In this document: positions 14,268 to 20,969 of the stretch, piece after piece
How the letters are laid out: the number at the start of each line of letters is the position of its first letter
Numbering within the stretch: position 1 is the first letter of the stretch
Assembly: GCA_937949745.1 (NCBI GenBank)
Contig: CALECM010000049.1
Span: forward strand, 1-20,969
Origin: an uncultured Bacteroidales bacterium
GTDB lineage: Bacteria; Bacteroidota; Bacteroidia; Bacteroidales; WCHB1-69
Length of the DNA: 20,969 bases
Reading direction: 5' to 3'
Translations under genes and position numbers: made by a program
The notes under the pieces: model-generated
What the model saw: the letters and a program-made list of their open reading frames with translations, nothing else
What the model was told of the DNA's origin: nothing
Databases searched by the model: none

Positions 14268-14632
14268 GATGTTTCGCTTACGCTCAACATGACACGGACT
14301 TTCGACCTTCCCTCCACACGCCATTTACTGATTATCATCCTGAGGGTTACCGAAGGATCTTTAATCACTTCCAAGAGAAATTCCAAAGCATGATTCAGAT
14401 GTTTCGCTTACGCTCAACATGACAAGGATTTTGGTCCTCGTCTCCTTCAACACGCCATCTACAGTTGTCATCCTGAGGGTTACCGAAGGATCTTTAATCA
14501 CTTTCCAACAGAAATTCCAAAGCATGATTCAGATGTTTCGCTTACGCTCAACATGACAAGGATTTTGGTCCTCGTCTCCTTCAACACGCCATCTACAGTT
14601 GTCATCCTGAGGGTTACCGAAGGATCTTTAAA
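14268..14632. repeat. Tandem repeat, about 2.8 copies of a 130-134 bp unit
   Basis: Units begin at 14268, 14398 and 14532 with GATGTTTCGCTTACGCTCAA. Copies 2 and 3 are identical as far as copy 3 extends; copy 1 differs at many positions in the middle and is 4 bases shorter. Each unit contains two arms of the dispersed repeat family: GTTTCGCTTACGCTCAACATGAC near the start and GTCATCCTGAGGGTTACCGAAGGATC in the second half (written in part). It lies between the convergent MscS and BON/LysM genes, where it may also help to end transcription. The identical copies suggest recent duplication. Confidence 0.9.
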
Positions 14633-14651
14633 AAGATAAACATGTACAACC

Positions 14652-14677
14652 AAAAAAGGAAGGATTTCTCCTTCCTT
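14652..14677 (-). terminator. Intrinsic terminator of the BON/LysM genes
   Basis: On the minus strand a 9-bp stem AAGGAAGGA/TCCTTCCTT (14656-14664 with 14669-14677) with a TTTC-type 4-base loop is followed by a run of T (14652-14657 on the other strand as A). It lies about 22 bases past the LysM gene's stop codon. Confidence 0.8.
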
Positions 14678-14698
14678 AACTCTTCGTAATACACCAGA

Positions 14699-15097
14699 TT
14701 AATTTTTGGGTATTTTAATCTTTTGACCGGGGAATATCTTATTGGGATCGCTGATCGTATCCTTATTCGCGTCAAAAATCTTTTGCCAGGTCATTCCTGG
14801 ATATTGGGTAGCGATTTTACTCAAACTGTCCCCCGACTTAACTTCATAAGTTTGCGTCTCATTTTGAGACTGGTTGTGATCCGTCTGGGTATTGTCAGCC
14901 TGAATATCCATTACAATGTCTCCGGAACGCATGTCCGGATCGATTTCCTGGTAAATATCCCACATTTTGTCTTTAACAGGATTTGAGGTGTGCCCTGAAA
15001 TATATAACACATTATCTCTTTCCTGCACGGACAAATCATCCACGTGGGACTGCCGGGCAAAATCGATTAACTTATTATATTTATCCTGTAACTGCAT
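14699..15097 (-). CDS. BON-like/LysM protein, Kbp (YgaU)-like
   Basis: A 132-residue protein without signal peptide. The N-terminal 70 residues (LSVQERDNVLYISGHTSNPVKDKMWDIY in part) resemble a BON fold, and the C-terminal part (about 84-130) is a LysM domain: YEVKSGDSLSKIATQYPG, WQKIFDANKD, IFPGQKIKIP. The BON+LysM layout and length match E. coli Kbp/YgaU, a cytoplasmic potassium-binding protein; with no export signal here, a similar role is possible. LysM elsewhere binds peptidoglycan, so an envelope role is the alternative. Its ATG shares one base with the stop of the upstream BON gene (TAATG), so the two are translated together. A short linker (about 68-82) is rich in Asn, Gln and Thr. 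Confidence 0.88.
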   Translation of the reverse strand: MQLQDKYNKLIDFARQSHVDDLSVQERDNVLYISGHTSNPVKDKMWDIYQEIDPDMRSGDIVMDIQADNTQTDHNQSQNETQTYEVKSGDSLSKIATQYPGMTWQKIFDANKDTISDPNKIFPGQKIKIPKN

Positions 15098-15573
15098 TAT
15101 CTGAGATTTAAATTATTGGTAACTCTTCTCGGATTAGATTCATTGGCAATCTGCATTACCCTGGAAAGATCGTTGCGGTCAACGTCTCCGCGTAATACAA
15201 CTTCGCCGTTATTTACACTAACCCTTACATCACGGTATCCTTCGGAATTGAGACGGGCCTCAATCGTGGATTGTAGTGTCTGGTCCGAATTAACGGTCAT
15301 ACCCATTACACTTTGTCTTACCGTGATATTATTAACTACCGATCTCACATCTTTCACCGAACGTGCAGCATTTTCGGCAGCATTTTTTTCCTGCTGGGAA
15401 TCAACGGTACCCGTAAGTGTTACCACTTTGTCATTTACGGAAGCAGAAACGGTAGCATGATTTCCAATTACCCTGTCAACTTCGTTTTTAACCTTCTGAT
15501 CCGTTGAATTACAGGATTGAAAGGCTAAACCGGTACCCATAATAAACGTCAAAATAAACATTAACTTTTTCAT
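15097..15573 (-). CDS. BON-domain lipoprotein with two BON domains
   Basis: A 158-residue exported lipoprotein. The signal peptide MKKLMFILTFIMGTGLAFQSC ends in a Cys at residue 21 that is the probable lipid attachment site (written here as 20 residues plus C21 context; the -3 to -1 residues are F-Q-S). Two BON domains follow: about 27-88 (VTLTGTVDSQQEKNAAENAA) and about 95-157 (RLNSEGYRDVRV, VVLRGDVDRND). BON domains bind membranes or phospholipids, as in OsmY and DolP, and are linked with envelope and osmotic stress. It heads a two-gene operon with the BON-LysM gene. A minus-strand -7-like box lies at 15650-15657. Confidence 0.88.
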   Translation of the reverse strand: MKKLMFILTFIMGTGLAFQSCNSTDQKVKNEVDRVIGNHATVSASVNDKVVTLTGTVDSQQEKNAAENAARSVKDVRSVVNNITVRQSVMGMTVNSDQTLQSTIEARLNSEGYRDVRVSVNNGEVVLRGDVDRNDLSRVMQIANESNPRRVTNNLNLR

Positions 15574-15928
15574 GATTTTTTTAATTTAATTAATAACTGT
15601 ATTTTAATATTATTCTATGTATAATCTTATTAATTGTAGATTTTTTATTCAAATTTATATTGAATTATTTAATTAATTATTATTGTAAAATTGCATAAAA
15701 TAATTATAAGACAAAGAACAATAAAGATATCCTATAAGTTCATTTGGCTAATTTATGAGGATTTAAAATTATCTTTTTTTAACAGACTATCCGGATATTT
15801 GGGATAACCGTCTTTCAACCGCTTTTTCCATTTTTATTTTCAGCTTTTCCTAAAACGATTATTACTGATTACAGAGGCATTACCACAAATAATACGGTTA
15901 CGCCGATTACCAAACCTATGTTAATTAA
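15574..15928. other. AT-rich gap between BON and glutamate decarboxylase genes
   Basis: A very AT-rich stretch of 355 bases. It holds the promoter region of the BON lipoprotein gene, including TAAATTTG on the minus strand at 15650-15657. No gene, repeat of the dispersed family or clear terminator for the decarboxylase was found. A short hydrophobic minus-strand frame just after the decarboxylase stop has no start codon and is not called. Confidence 0.45.
15650..15657 (-). promoter_or_regulatory. Putative -7 box TAAATTTG for the BON/LysM operon
   Basis: Exact TAnnTTTG on the minus strand, 77 bases before the ATG at 15573. The surroundings are so AT-rich that a chance match is possible, and no TTTG -33 box is seen. 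Confidence 0.4.
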
Positions 15929-17323
15929 TCAGGTATGATGGAATCCTCCTGATTCCGATTGGTCCGAACCATGTGATACAGGATGAGATTCAAAATAATC
16001 GATGCATCTTTTCAGGTCATCGATCATTAATTGAGCCAGATCATGACTAAAGCCGTGCCTTATCAAAACCCGTTGGATCACCATATCTTCACAATTGGAC
16101 GGCAACGAGTAAGAAGCGATCTGCCATCCGCGTGTCCGCATCCTGTCGGAAAGGTCATAAAGATTAAATCCCGGATTCACCCCTTTTTTCAGCATCCAGG
16201 CCGCGCCCGGCAGCGCGGATCTTCCATCGTACAGAATATCGAACAATCCTGTTTTTTCTACTTCCTGCGCGATAAAAATGCCATGTTCGAGACAGGATTG
16301 CTGGATTTGCCGATAACCTTGCCTTCCATGCCTGAGCAGGTTATAATACTGCGCGATGATCTGTCCACCCGGACGGGAGAAATTGAGGGCAAATGTAGGC
16401 ATATTGCCGCCAAGGTAATTGACGTTAAAGATAAGTTCTTCCGGAAGATCATTTTTCTCACGCCAGATTACCCAGCCCACACCTAAAGGGGATAAGCCGT
16501 ATTTATGTCCCGACGCATTTATAGATTTAACCCGGGGCAATTTAAAATCCCACACGATATCGGGTTGTATGAAAGGTGCTACAAAGCCACCGCTGGCCGC
16601 GTCCACATGTATCGGAATATCCAGTCCCGTAATATTTTCATATTCATCCAATGCTTTGCTGATGGCTTTCACATCTTCGTATTGCAAAGTAAAGGTTACC
16701 CCAAATGTCGGTACTACACCGATCGTGTTTTCATCGATCCGCTTAATCACTTCTTCCGGTGTCATTAACAACCGGCCATGCTCCATAGGGATTTCCCGTA
16801 ATTCCACATCAAAATAACGTGCGAATTTCCGCCAGCAAACCTGTACAGGTCCGGTAATAAGATTCGGCCTGGCAGTATCTTTATGTTCCGCTTCCCTCTT
16901 TTTACGCCATTTCCATTTCAGAGCCAGTCCGCCCAACATGGCCGCCTCACTGGATCCTGTGGTTGAACAACCGATTGTATCGGCACTTTGCGGAGAATGC
17001 CAGAGATCCGCCAGAATATGTACGCAACGGTTTTCTATTTCCGCTGTTTGCGGATATTCGTCTTTATCGATCATATTCTTATCCAGACAACGATCCATAA
17101 GCACATGGATTTCTTCATCCTCATAAGTCTGGCAAAAAGTAGCCAGGTTTTGTTTGGCATTCCCGTCGAGCAGCAACTCGTCCAGGATCAGATCCCGGAT
17201 CACCCGGGAATCAGTAGGTTCCGTCGGTAATTGATATTTGGGAATAGGATGGTTAGCCGCGGGTTGTGCATAATCATCGAATATACTTTTTACATTATCC
17301 TGATTGATCTGATGTAATGCCAT
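15929..17323 (-). CDS. gadB: Glutamate decarboxylase (PLP-dependent)
   Basis: A 464-residue enzyme, almost the length of E. coli GadB (466), converting glutamate to GABA and CO2 and using up a proton. PLP-fold marks: the substrate-pocket stretch CSTTGSSEAAMLGG, HVDAASGGFVAPF, and the PLP-binding Lys K274 in NASGHKYGLSPLG. The last two residues are His-Thr, as in E. coli GadB, where the C-terminal His caps the active site at neutral pH; this suggests the same pH gating (inference). No GadC glutamate/GABA antiporter gene is next to it in this window. It is probably monocistronic; the minus strand has AATCTTTG, one mismatch from TAnnTTTG, at 17337-17344, 14 bases before the ATG. Its role is acid resistance or GABA production. 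Confidence 0.96.
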   Translation of the reverse strand: MALHQINQDNVKSIFDDYAQPAANHPIPKYQLPTEPTDSRVIRDLILDELLLDGNAKQNLATFCQTYEDEEIHVLMDRCLDKNMIDKDEYPQTAEIENRCVHILADLWHSPQSADTIGCSTTGSSEAAMLGGLALKWKWRKKREAEHKDTARPNLITGPVQVCWRKFARYFDVELREIPMEHGRLLMTPEEVIKRIDENTIGVVPTFGVTFTLQYEDVKAISKALDEYENITGLDIPIHVDAASGGFVAPFIQPDIVWDFKLPRVKSINASGHKYGLSPLGVGWVIWREKNDLPEELIFNVNYLGGNMPTFALNFSRPGGQIIAQYYNLLRHGRQGYRQIQQSCLEHGIFIAQEVEKTGLFDILYDGRSALPGAAWMLKKGVNPGFNLYDLSDRMRTRGWQIASYSLPSNCEDMVIQRVLIRHGFSHDLAQLMIDDLKRCIDYFESHPVSHGSDQSESGGFHHT

Positions 17324-17458
17324 TTTCTTGAGTTTACAAAGATTTTACTGTAACATCGAATTGTTAATTTTGTTTTAAATTCCATTTCAAATAAGCCATT
17401 CCATATTTGTCAACGAAAAGCAAAATCATAAGCGGTAAGGTTCCTTGTCTATTTATAC

Positions 17459-17466
17459 TATTTTTG
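17459..17466 (+). promoter_or_regulatory. Putative -7 promoter box TATTTTTG
   Basis: Exact TAnnTTTG, 34 bases before the ATG at 17501. A TTG at 17480 in the same frame lies in the leader and would extend the protein by 7 residues; the ATG is preferred. Confidence 0.5.
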
Positions 17467-17500
17467 CCATTCAATTACATTGACCATTAATAATTATCAG

Positions 17501-18235
17501 ATGAAAGAAAATAAATATGATGATCCGGCATTTTTCAGTCAGTACAGTTCTATGGACCGTTCTGTGAAAGGATTGCAGGGAGCAGGAGAATGGCATATCC
17601 TGAAAAAAATGTTACCCGATTTTACCAGGAAAAGCGTACTGGATCTGGGATGCGGGTTCGGATGGCATTGCCGTTACGCTATTGAAAACGGTGCGTTGTC
17701 GGTAACCGGGATCGATATTTCGGAAAAAATGCTTGATAAGGCAAAGGAGATTAATAATTTACCGGGAATAGAGTACATAAGGATGCCTGTGGAAGATATC
17801 GATTTTCCCGAGGACAATTTTGATATCGTATTAAGCTCGCTTACTTTTCATTATATACAATCATTCCACCAGATCTGCAAAAAGATCAGCCATTGCCTTA
17901 AACCGGGAGGAAACTTCGTTTTTTCCGTTGAACATCCTGTTTTTACCGCATACGGAAGCCAGGACTGGTATTACGATGTGGACGGCAAACCGCTTCACTG
18001 GCCAGTGGACCGTTATTTTACCGAAGGAAAACGGGAGAGTGTATTTTTAGGAGAAAAAGTGGTCAAATATCATAAAACCCTTACCACATATCTTAACGAT
18101 ATGCTTAAAAACGGATTTGATATCAAAGAGATAAGAGAACCGGAACCTTCTAAAGAAAGCATGGAACAACTTCCGGCCATGAAAGATGAGCTAAGGCGGC
18201 CTATGATGCTGCTCGTGTCAGCAATCTTAAAATAA
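17501..18235 (+). CDS. Class I SAM-dependent methyltransferase
   Basis: A 244-residue cytoplasmic methyltransferase. Motif I VLDLGCGFGWHCRYA binds SAM, GIDISEKMLDKA gives the acidic residue that holds the ribose, DFPEDNFDIVLSSLTFHYI and LKPGGNFVFSVEHPVF are the following family motifs. The C-terminal half contains HWPVDRYF and YHKTLTTYLNDMLKNGF, seen in ubiquinone/biotin-type small-molecule methyltransferases; the substrate is not evident. It is intact, unlike the methyltransferase at 7740. It ends 2 bases from the convergent DUF4105 gene's end, so the two transcripts meet with no space for separate terminators. Confidence 0.9.
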   Translation: MKENKYDDPAFFSQYSSMDRSVKGLQGAGEWHILKKMLPDFTRKSVLDLGCGFGWHCRYAIENGALSVTGIDISEKMLDKAKEINNLPGIEYIRMPVEDIDFPEDNFDIVLSSLTFHYIQSFHQICKKISHCLKPGGNFVFSVEHPVFTAYGSQDWYYDVDGKPLHWPVDRYFTEGKRESVFLGEKVVKYHKTLTTYLNDMLKNGFDIKEIREPEPSKESMEQLPAMKDELRRPMMLLVSAILK

Positions 18236-18237
18236 AA

Positions 18238-19353
18238 TTACCCTTTTGTTTTACTATATTCCCTGTAATAACCGGTAAGCGGTTTTACCTGCAACAGAAT
18301 GAGTGCTATCCAAAGCGGTAGCAAAGCCCAGTCGAATTGCTGGATATTGAATATCCATATGATTAATGTAGCTACAATAGTCAGGATAAAAAAAACAGGA
18401 AATAGTATCTCCCCTTTATTCCTGACAAGGAAAGGGATATAGATAAGATATAGTGGATTGCACCATAAAATATTAAAATTCCACTTCACTTCTGCGTGGG
18501 CCGAAAAGAGCATCATGGCAGTCAAAACCAATCCTACCACCGCTACGCATGTATATAACGTAGTGGCTACGGGTTTGGAATTCCACAACAGAACAACCAG
18601 GAGCATTATAAGGAACAATGTGAACGGCTTGATAAAAGGAGTACTTTTCTCCTGACCGGAGAGGTCGATATCGTTAAGGGAAATAATGGATTCCACTAAC
18701 GGTCGTGCTCCGTTTGTAATCCCGTTAAGTTCCCGGTATAAATATTCCGGAAGAAACATGCTTTTGAAGTTATCATTGGGTTTATCCAGCGTTTTCCCCA
18801 ATACCATATTGATACCCAGCCTTAACCATGGTTTACGGGTCAAATGCTCCTCGATAAGTTCCCGGTTTGTTTTTTCTATGGGACGAATGGTAAACGGAAC
18901 ACCTGCTTCCAATAGCAGGTCCCGGATTGCCGTGGAACAATTTTCCTCCAGAAAAGCATACAGGTAATACCGGTTTTCAGGCCGGTATAAAAACTCTAAA
19001 CGTCCCATAATATACGTTTTCTGGGTTTCCGTTAAATGAAGTCGCTGTTCTACCACTTTCCGGTTGGAAGCGGTATACTCCGCGATAAAGGATTGAGGAC
19101 GTTGTATATCCAAAAAATAATAAAGTTCTTTCTTAACGAATTTTAAGACAAAATGAGGTGTATCAAAATCGAACATCCCGAAATTGTAAATATCATCGAT
19201 CCCTTTTTCATTATCGGTAACCCGGATAGCGCTATGACCGAAAACGGAATAGATCTCATTTCCCGGCGAACAGGTCAGAACGCTGATTTCCGGCGAGCCG
19301 TAAAATAATTTTCCGGCAAAGGAAAAAAGGATCAACAACAACCATCGCTTCAT
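18238..19353 (-). CDS. DUF4105 / Lnb-like membrane protein (possible lipoprotein N-acyltransferase)
   Basis: A 371-residue envelope protein. A signal peptide or anchor (MKRWLLLILFSFAGKLFYGS) leads into a periplasmic DUF4105 domain (about 22-235) with SVFGHSAIRV (H40) and ENCSTAIRD (C139), a Cys/His pair that looks catalytic. Five membrane helices follow (about 236-365). DUF4105 is, from memory, the N-terminal domain of Lnb, the lipoprotein N-acyltransferase described in Bacteroides; a role in completing lipoproteins is therefore likely but not certain for each paralogue. A TTG at 19371 would add six residues, but it lies inside the -7 box TATCTTTG, so ATG 19353 is chosen. It is divergent from lpxD. 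Confidence 0.85.
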   Translation of the reverse strand: MKRWLLLILFSFAGKLFYGSPEISVLTCSPGNEIYSVFGHSAIRVTDNEKGIDDIYNFGMFDFDTPHFVLKFVKKELYYFLDIQRPQSFIAEYTASNRKVVEQRLHLTETQKTYIMGRLEFLYRPENRYYLYAFLEENCSTAIRDLLLEAGVPFTIRPIEKTNRELIEEHLTRKPWLRLGINMVLGKTLDKPNDNFKSMFLPEYLYRELNGITNGARPLVESIISLNDIDLSGQEKSTPFIKPFTLFLIMLLVVLLWNSKPVATTLYTCVAVVGLVLTAMMLFSAHAEVKWNFNILWCNPLYLIYIPFLVRNKGEILFPVFFILTIVATLIIWIFNIQQFDWALLPLWIALILLQVKPLTGYYREYSKTKG

Positions 19354-19368
19354 CGGGAATTTTTGAGG

Positions 19369-19376
19369 CAAAGATA
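19369..19376 (-). promoter_or_regulatory. Putative -7 promoter box TATCTTTG for the DUF4105 gene
   Basis: Exact TAnnTTTG on the minus strand, 15 bases before the ATG at 19353, giving a very short leader. Its presence argues against the upstream TTG start. Confidence 0.6.
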
Positions 19377-19466
19377 ATAGATTTTACGGTATCCTGCCTC
19401 TATGCCTCAATGCGGAAGGACAAGGAGGTTTTTTGCAAATACTGTCGATAGTAACGGAGGAATCCT

Positions 19467-19474
19467 TATTTTTG
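19467..19474 (+). promoter_or_regulatory. Putative -7 promoter box TATTTTTG for lpxD
   Basis: Exact TAnnTTTG, 15 bases before the lpxD ATG at 19490. An upstream in-frame start at 19433 would place this box inside the coding region, which favours 19490. Confidence 0.6.
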
Positions 19475-19489
19475 CCGAAATTATTTTAT

Positions 19490-20521
19490 ATGAAATTTAC
19501 TGTTGCACAAATCGCGGAACTCCTTTCGGCTGAGATCGTTGGGAATCCGGAAGCCATCGTTACCAATGTTTGTAAGATAGAAGAAGGTTTCGAAGGAGGA
19601 TTAACTTTTTTGGCTAATCCCAAATATACTCATTATATATATGAAACCAAAGCCACCGCCGTTATCGTGAATCAAGATTTTGTACCCGAGCATCCGGTGG
19701 CCGCTACACTGATCAAAGTACCGGATTCATACCTGGCACTGGCCAAGCTGCTGGAGTATTACCGGAGTATGAAAAATGTGAAGAAAGGAATTTCAGATAA
19801 GGCCTGTATCTCTCCTTCCGCCAAAATCGGTCATGATGTATATATCGGTGAATTCGCCAGCATCGGTGATCATGCCGTGATTGCAGATCACGCCAGGATA
19901 TATCCTCATGTGTGCATCGGAGATAATGCCCGTATCGGACAGGAGACCGTGCTATATTACGGAGTTAAGCTATATGAAGATTGTATAGTGGGCAATAATT
20001 GTATCATACATGCAGGTACGGTAATCGGTTCCGACGGTTTCGGTTTTGCAAGCCATGAAGGACAATATATTAAAATACCCCAGATCGGGAACGTGGTAAT
20101 AGAAGATAACGTGGAGATCGGCGCCAACACCTGTATCGACAGGGCCACGATGGGTTCTACCGTTATAAGGAAAGATGTGAAGCTGGATAATCTTATCCAG
20201 ATCGCCCATAATGTGGAAATGGGCGAAGGCAGCGCCTGTGCCGCCCAGGTAGGCATTTCGGGATCCACCAAAGTAGGCCGGCATTGTATTGTCGCCGGTC
20301 AGGTAGGAATCGCAGGTCATCTTGTGATCGGAGACCGTGTTACAATCGGCGCGCAATCAGGAGTAACCAATTCCATAAACGGAGGACAAACTGTATTGGG
20401 CAGTCCGGCTATCCCTTACGGGGACGAGAAAAAACTGATCATTTACCGTAAAAAACTTCCTGAATTATACAAACAGGTTGACCGGATCGAAAAGTCACAA
20501 AAGAATCTTACCCAGGAATAA
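19490..20521 (+). CDS. lpxD: UDP-3-O-(3-hydroxyacyl)glucosamine N-acyltransferase
   Basis: 343 residues, the usual length. The enzyme adds the second hydroxyacyl chain (from acyl-ACP) to the glucosamine of the lipid A precursor in the cytoplasm. The N-terminal uridine-binding domain (about 1-95; FTVAQIAELLSAEIVGNPEA, GLTFLANPKY) is followed by a left-handed beta-helix of hexapeptide repeats (about 100-310), with the catalytic His H240 in LIQIAHNVEMGEG and GSDGFGFA before it, and a C-terminal helix (IYRKKLPELYKQVDRIEK). The ATG at 19490 begins MKFTVAQIAELL, the family's normal N-terminus. lpxC follows after 15 bases, so both belong to one operon. Confidence 0.97.
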   Translation: MKFTVAQIAELLSAEIVGNPEAIVTNVCKIEEGFEGGLTFLANPKYTHYIYETKATAVIVNQDFVPEHPVAATLIKVPDSYLALAKLLEYYRSMKNVKKGISDKACISPSAKIGHDVYIGEFASIGDHAVIADHARIYPHVCIGDNARIGQETVLYYGVKLYEDCIVGNNCIIHAGTVIGSDGFGFASHEGQYIKIPQIGNVVIEDNVEIGANTCIDRATMGSTVIRKDVKLDNLIQIAHNVEMGEGSACAAQVGISGSTKVGRHCIVAGQVGIAGHLVIGDRVTIGAQSGVTNSINGGQTVLGSPAIPYGDEKKLIIYRKKLPELYKQVDRIEKSQKNLTQE

Positions 20522-20536
20522 TTAAGAAACATATCA

Positions 20537-20969
20537 ATGGAATATCAATCAACTATTGCTCAACCTGCCACTATTTCCGGAAAGGGATTACATTCGGGAC
20601 AGCAGGTGAACCTGCATTTTAAACCGGCTGCCGCAAATCACGGCATTATTTTCAAAAGAACGGATCTTCCCGGAAGTCCCGTAATACATGCATTGGTAAA
20701 CAACGTATATGATACATCCAGGGGAACTTCCCTTAAAGAAAATGAAGCTGTAGTGAAGACTGTGGAACATCTCATGGCAGCTTTGGCGGCACTCTGTATC
20801 GATAACCTGCTGATCGAGATCGACGGCGAGGAAATCCCTATCATGGACGGCAGCGCGAAGGAATTCATCAGGATTTTTAAGGAGGCCGGTACAGCGCAAC
20901 AAGATACCGAGAGAGAATATATTTCCCCGGATAAAGAAATACGTTTCTCAAAAGAAGAATCCGGAATTG
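20537..20969 (+). CDS. lpxC: UDP-3-O-acyl-N-acetylglucosamine deacetylase, 5' part
   Basis: The gene starts at ATG 20537 and runs off the window after 144 codons. The product is LpxC, the zinc-dependent enzyme of the committed step of lipid A synthesis. Visible marks are QPATISGKGLHSGQQVNLHF near the start, RGTSLKENEAVVKTVEHLMAAL (written here in pieces: RGTSL and VKTVEHLMAAL) with the catalytic-base E77 and zinc ligand H78, and EEIPIMDGSAKEFI. In Bacteroidota lpxC is often fused to fabZ; whether that is so here cannot be seen, as the C-terminal part is missing. It belongs with lpxD (15-base gap). Confidence 0.96.
   Translation, partial: MEYQSTIAQPATISGKGLHSGQQVNLHFKPAAANHGIIFKRTDLPGSPVIHALVNNVYDTSRGTSLKENEAVVKTVEHLMAALAALCIDNLLIEIDGEEIPIMDGSAKEFIRIFKEAGTAQQDTEREYISPDKEIRFSKEESGI

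Noticed and set aside
14268..14632. Repeats that could be taken for a CRISPR array
   Set aside because: The unit is about 130 bp, whole units are repeated rather than short repeats with unique spacers, and no cas gene is near.
15116..15460. Plus-strand ORF opposite the BON lipoprotein gene
   Set aside because: Mirror of a well-supported gene on the other strand; Thr/Ser-rich composition typical of an antisense shadow.
15870..15928. Short hydrophobic minus-strand frame after the glutamate decarboxylase stop
   Set aside because: Only about 18 residues, no ATG, and a stop inside the possible continuation.
19433..19489. N-terminal extension of LpxD
   Set aside because: LpxD normally begins at MKFTVAQIAELL, and a -7 box lies in the extension.

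Overview
This window looks like a piece of a Bacteroidota chromosome, most likely order Bacteroidales. The signs are repeated TAnnTTTG-type -7 promoter boxes just upstream of start codons, near absence of Shine-Dalgarno sequences, signal peptides ending ...MAQ, a DUF4105/Lnb-like envelope protein next to lpxD-lpxC, and copies of a GTCATCCTGAGCGAAGCGAAGGATC-like dispersed repeat. Taxonomy is inferred from these features, not from a marker gene.

Layout. 1-496: gene-poor DNA with one repeat arm. 497-1162: a secreted protein with an internal duplication. 1396-3379: an OmpR-type response regulator and its sensor kinase. 3494-4555: a CNNM/CorC-like membrane protein with CBS domains. 4565-4913: debris of a broken gene. 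5004-5276: a small unknown protein with its own promoter. 5337-6257 (-): a cation diffusion facilitator preceded by a leader with a short basic ORF and an intrinsic-terminator-like hairpin. 6487-7518 (-): a secreted alpha/beta hydrolase. 7740-8897 (+): a tightly overlapping set made of a frameshifted SAM methyltransferase, a membrane-anchored 2[4Fe-4S] ferredoxin-like protein and a 73-residue unknown. 9292-10683: a radical SAM/SPASM-like enzyme with a perfect 12-bp inverted repeat and a 14-codon upstream ORF in its leader. 10990-14260: a trehalose-6-phosphate synthase/phosphatase fusion followed by an MscS channel. 14268-14632: a tandem repeat of about 130 bp. 14699-15573 (-): BON-LysM and BON-BON lipoprotein genes. 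15929-17323 (-): glutamate decarboxylase. 17501-18235: a SAM methyltransferase. 18238-19353 (-): DUF4105/Lnb-like membrane protein. 19490-20969: lpxD and the start of lpxC, cut by the window end.

How the genes may work together. Trehalose synthesis, the mechanosensitive channel, the BON/LysM proteins (related in layout to the potassium-binding protein Kbp) and glutamate decarboxylase form a neighbourhood with an osmotic, potassium and acid stress theme. LpxD, LpxC and the Lnb-like protein concern the outer membrane and lipoproteins. The methyltransferase-ferredoxin-73 aa set and the radical SAM gene behind it are the least explained part. The most unusual regulatory signals are the two leaders, upstream of the metal transporter and upstream of the radical SAM gene. 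No tRNA, rRNA, CRISPR array, transposase or phage gene was found.
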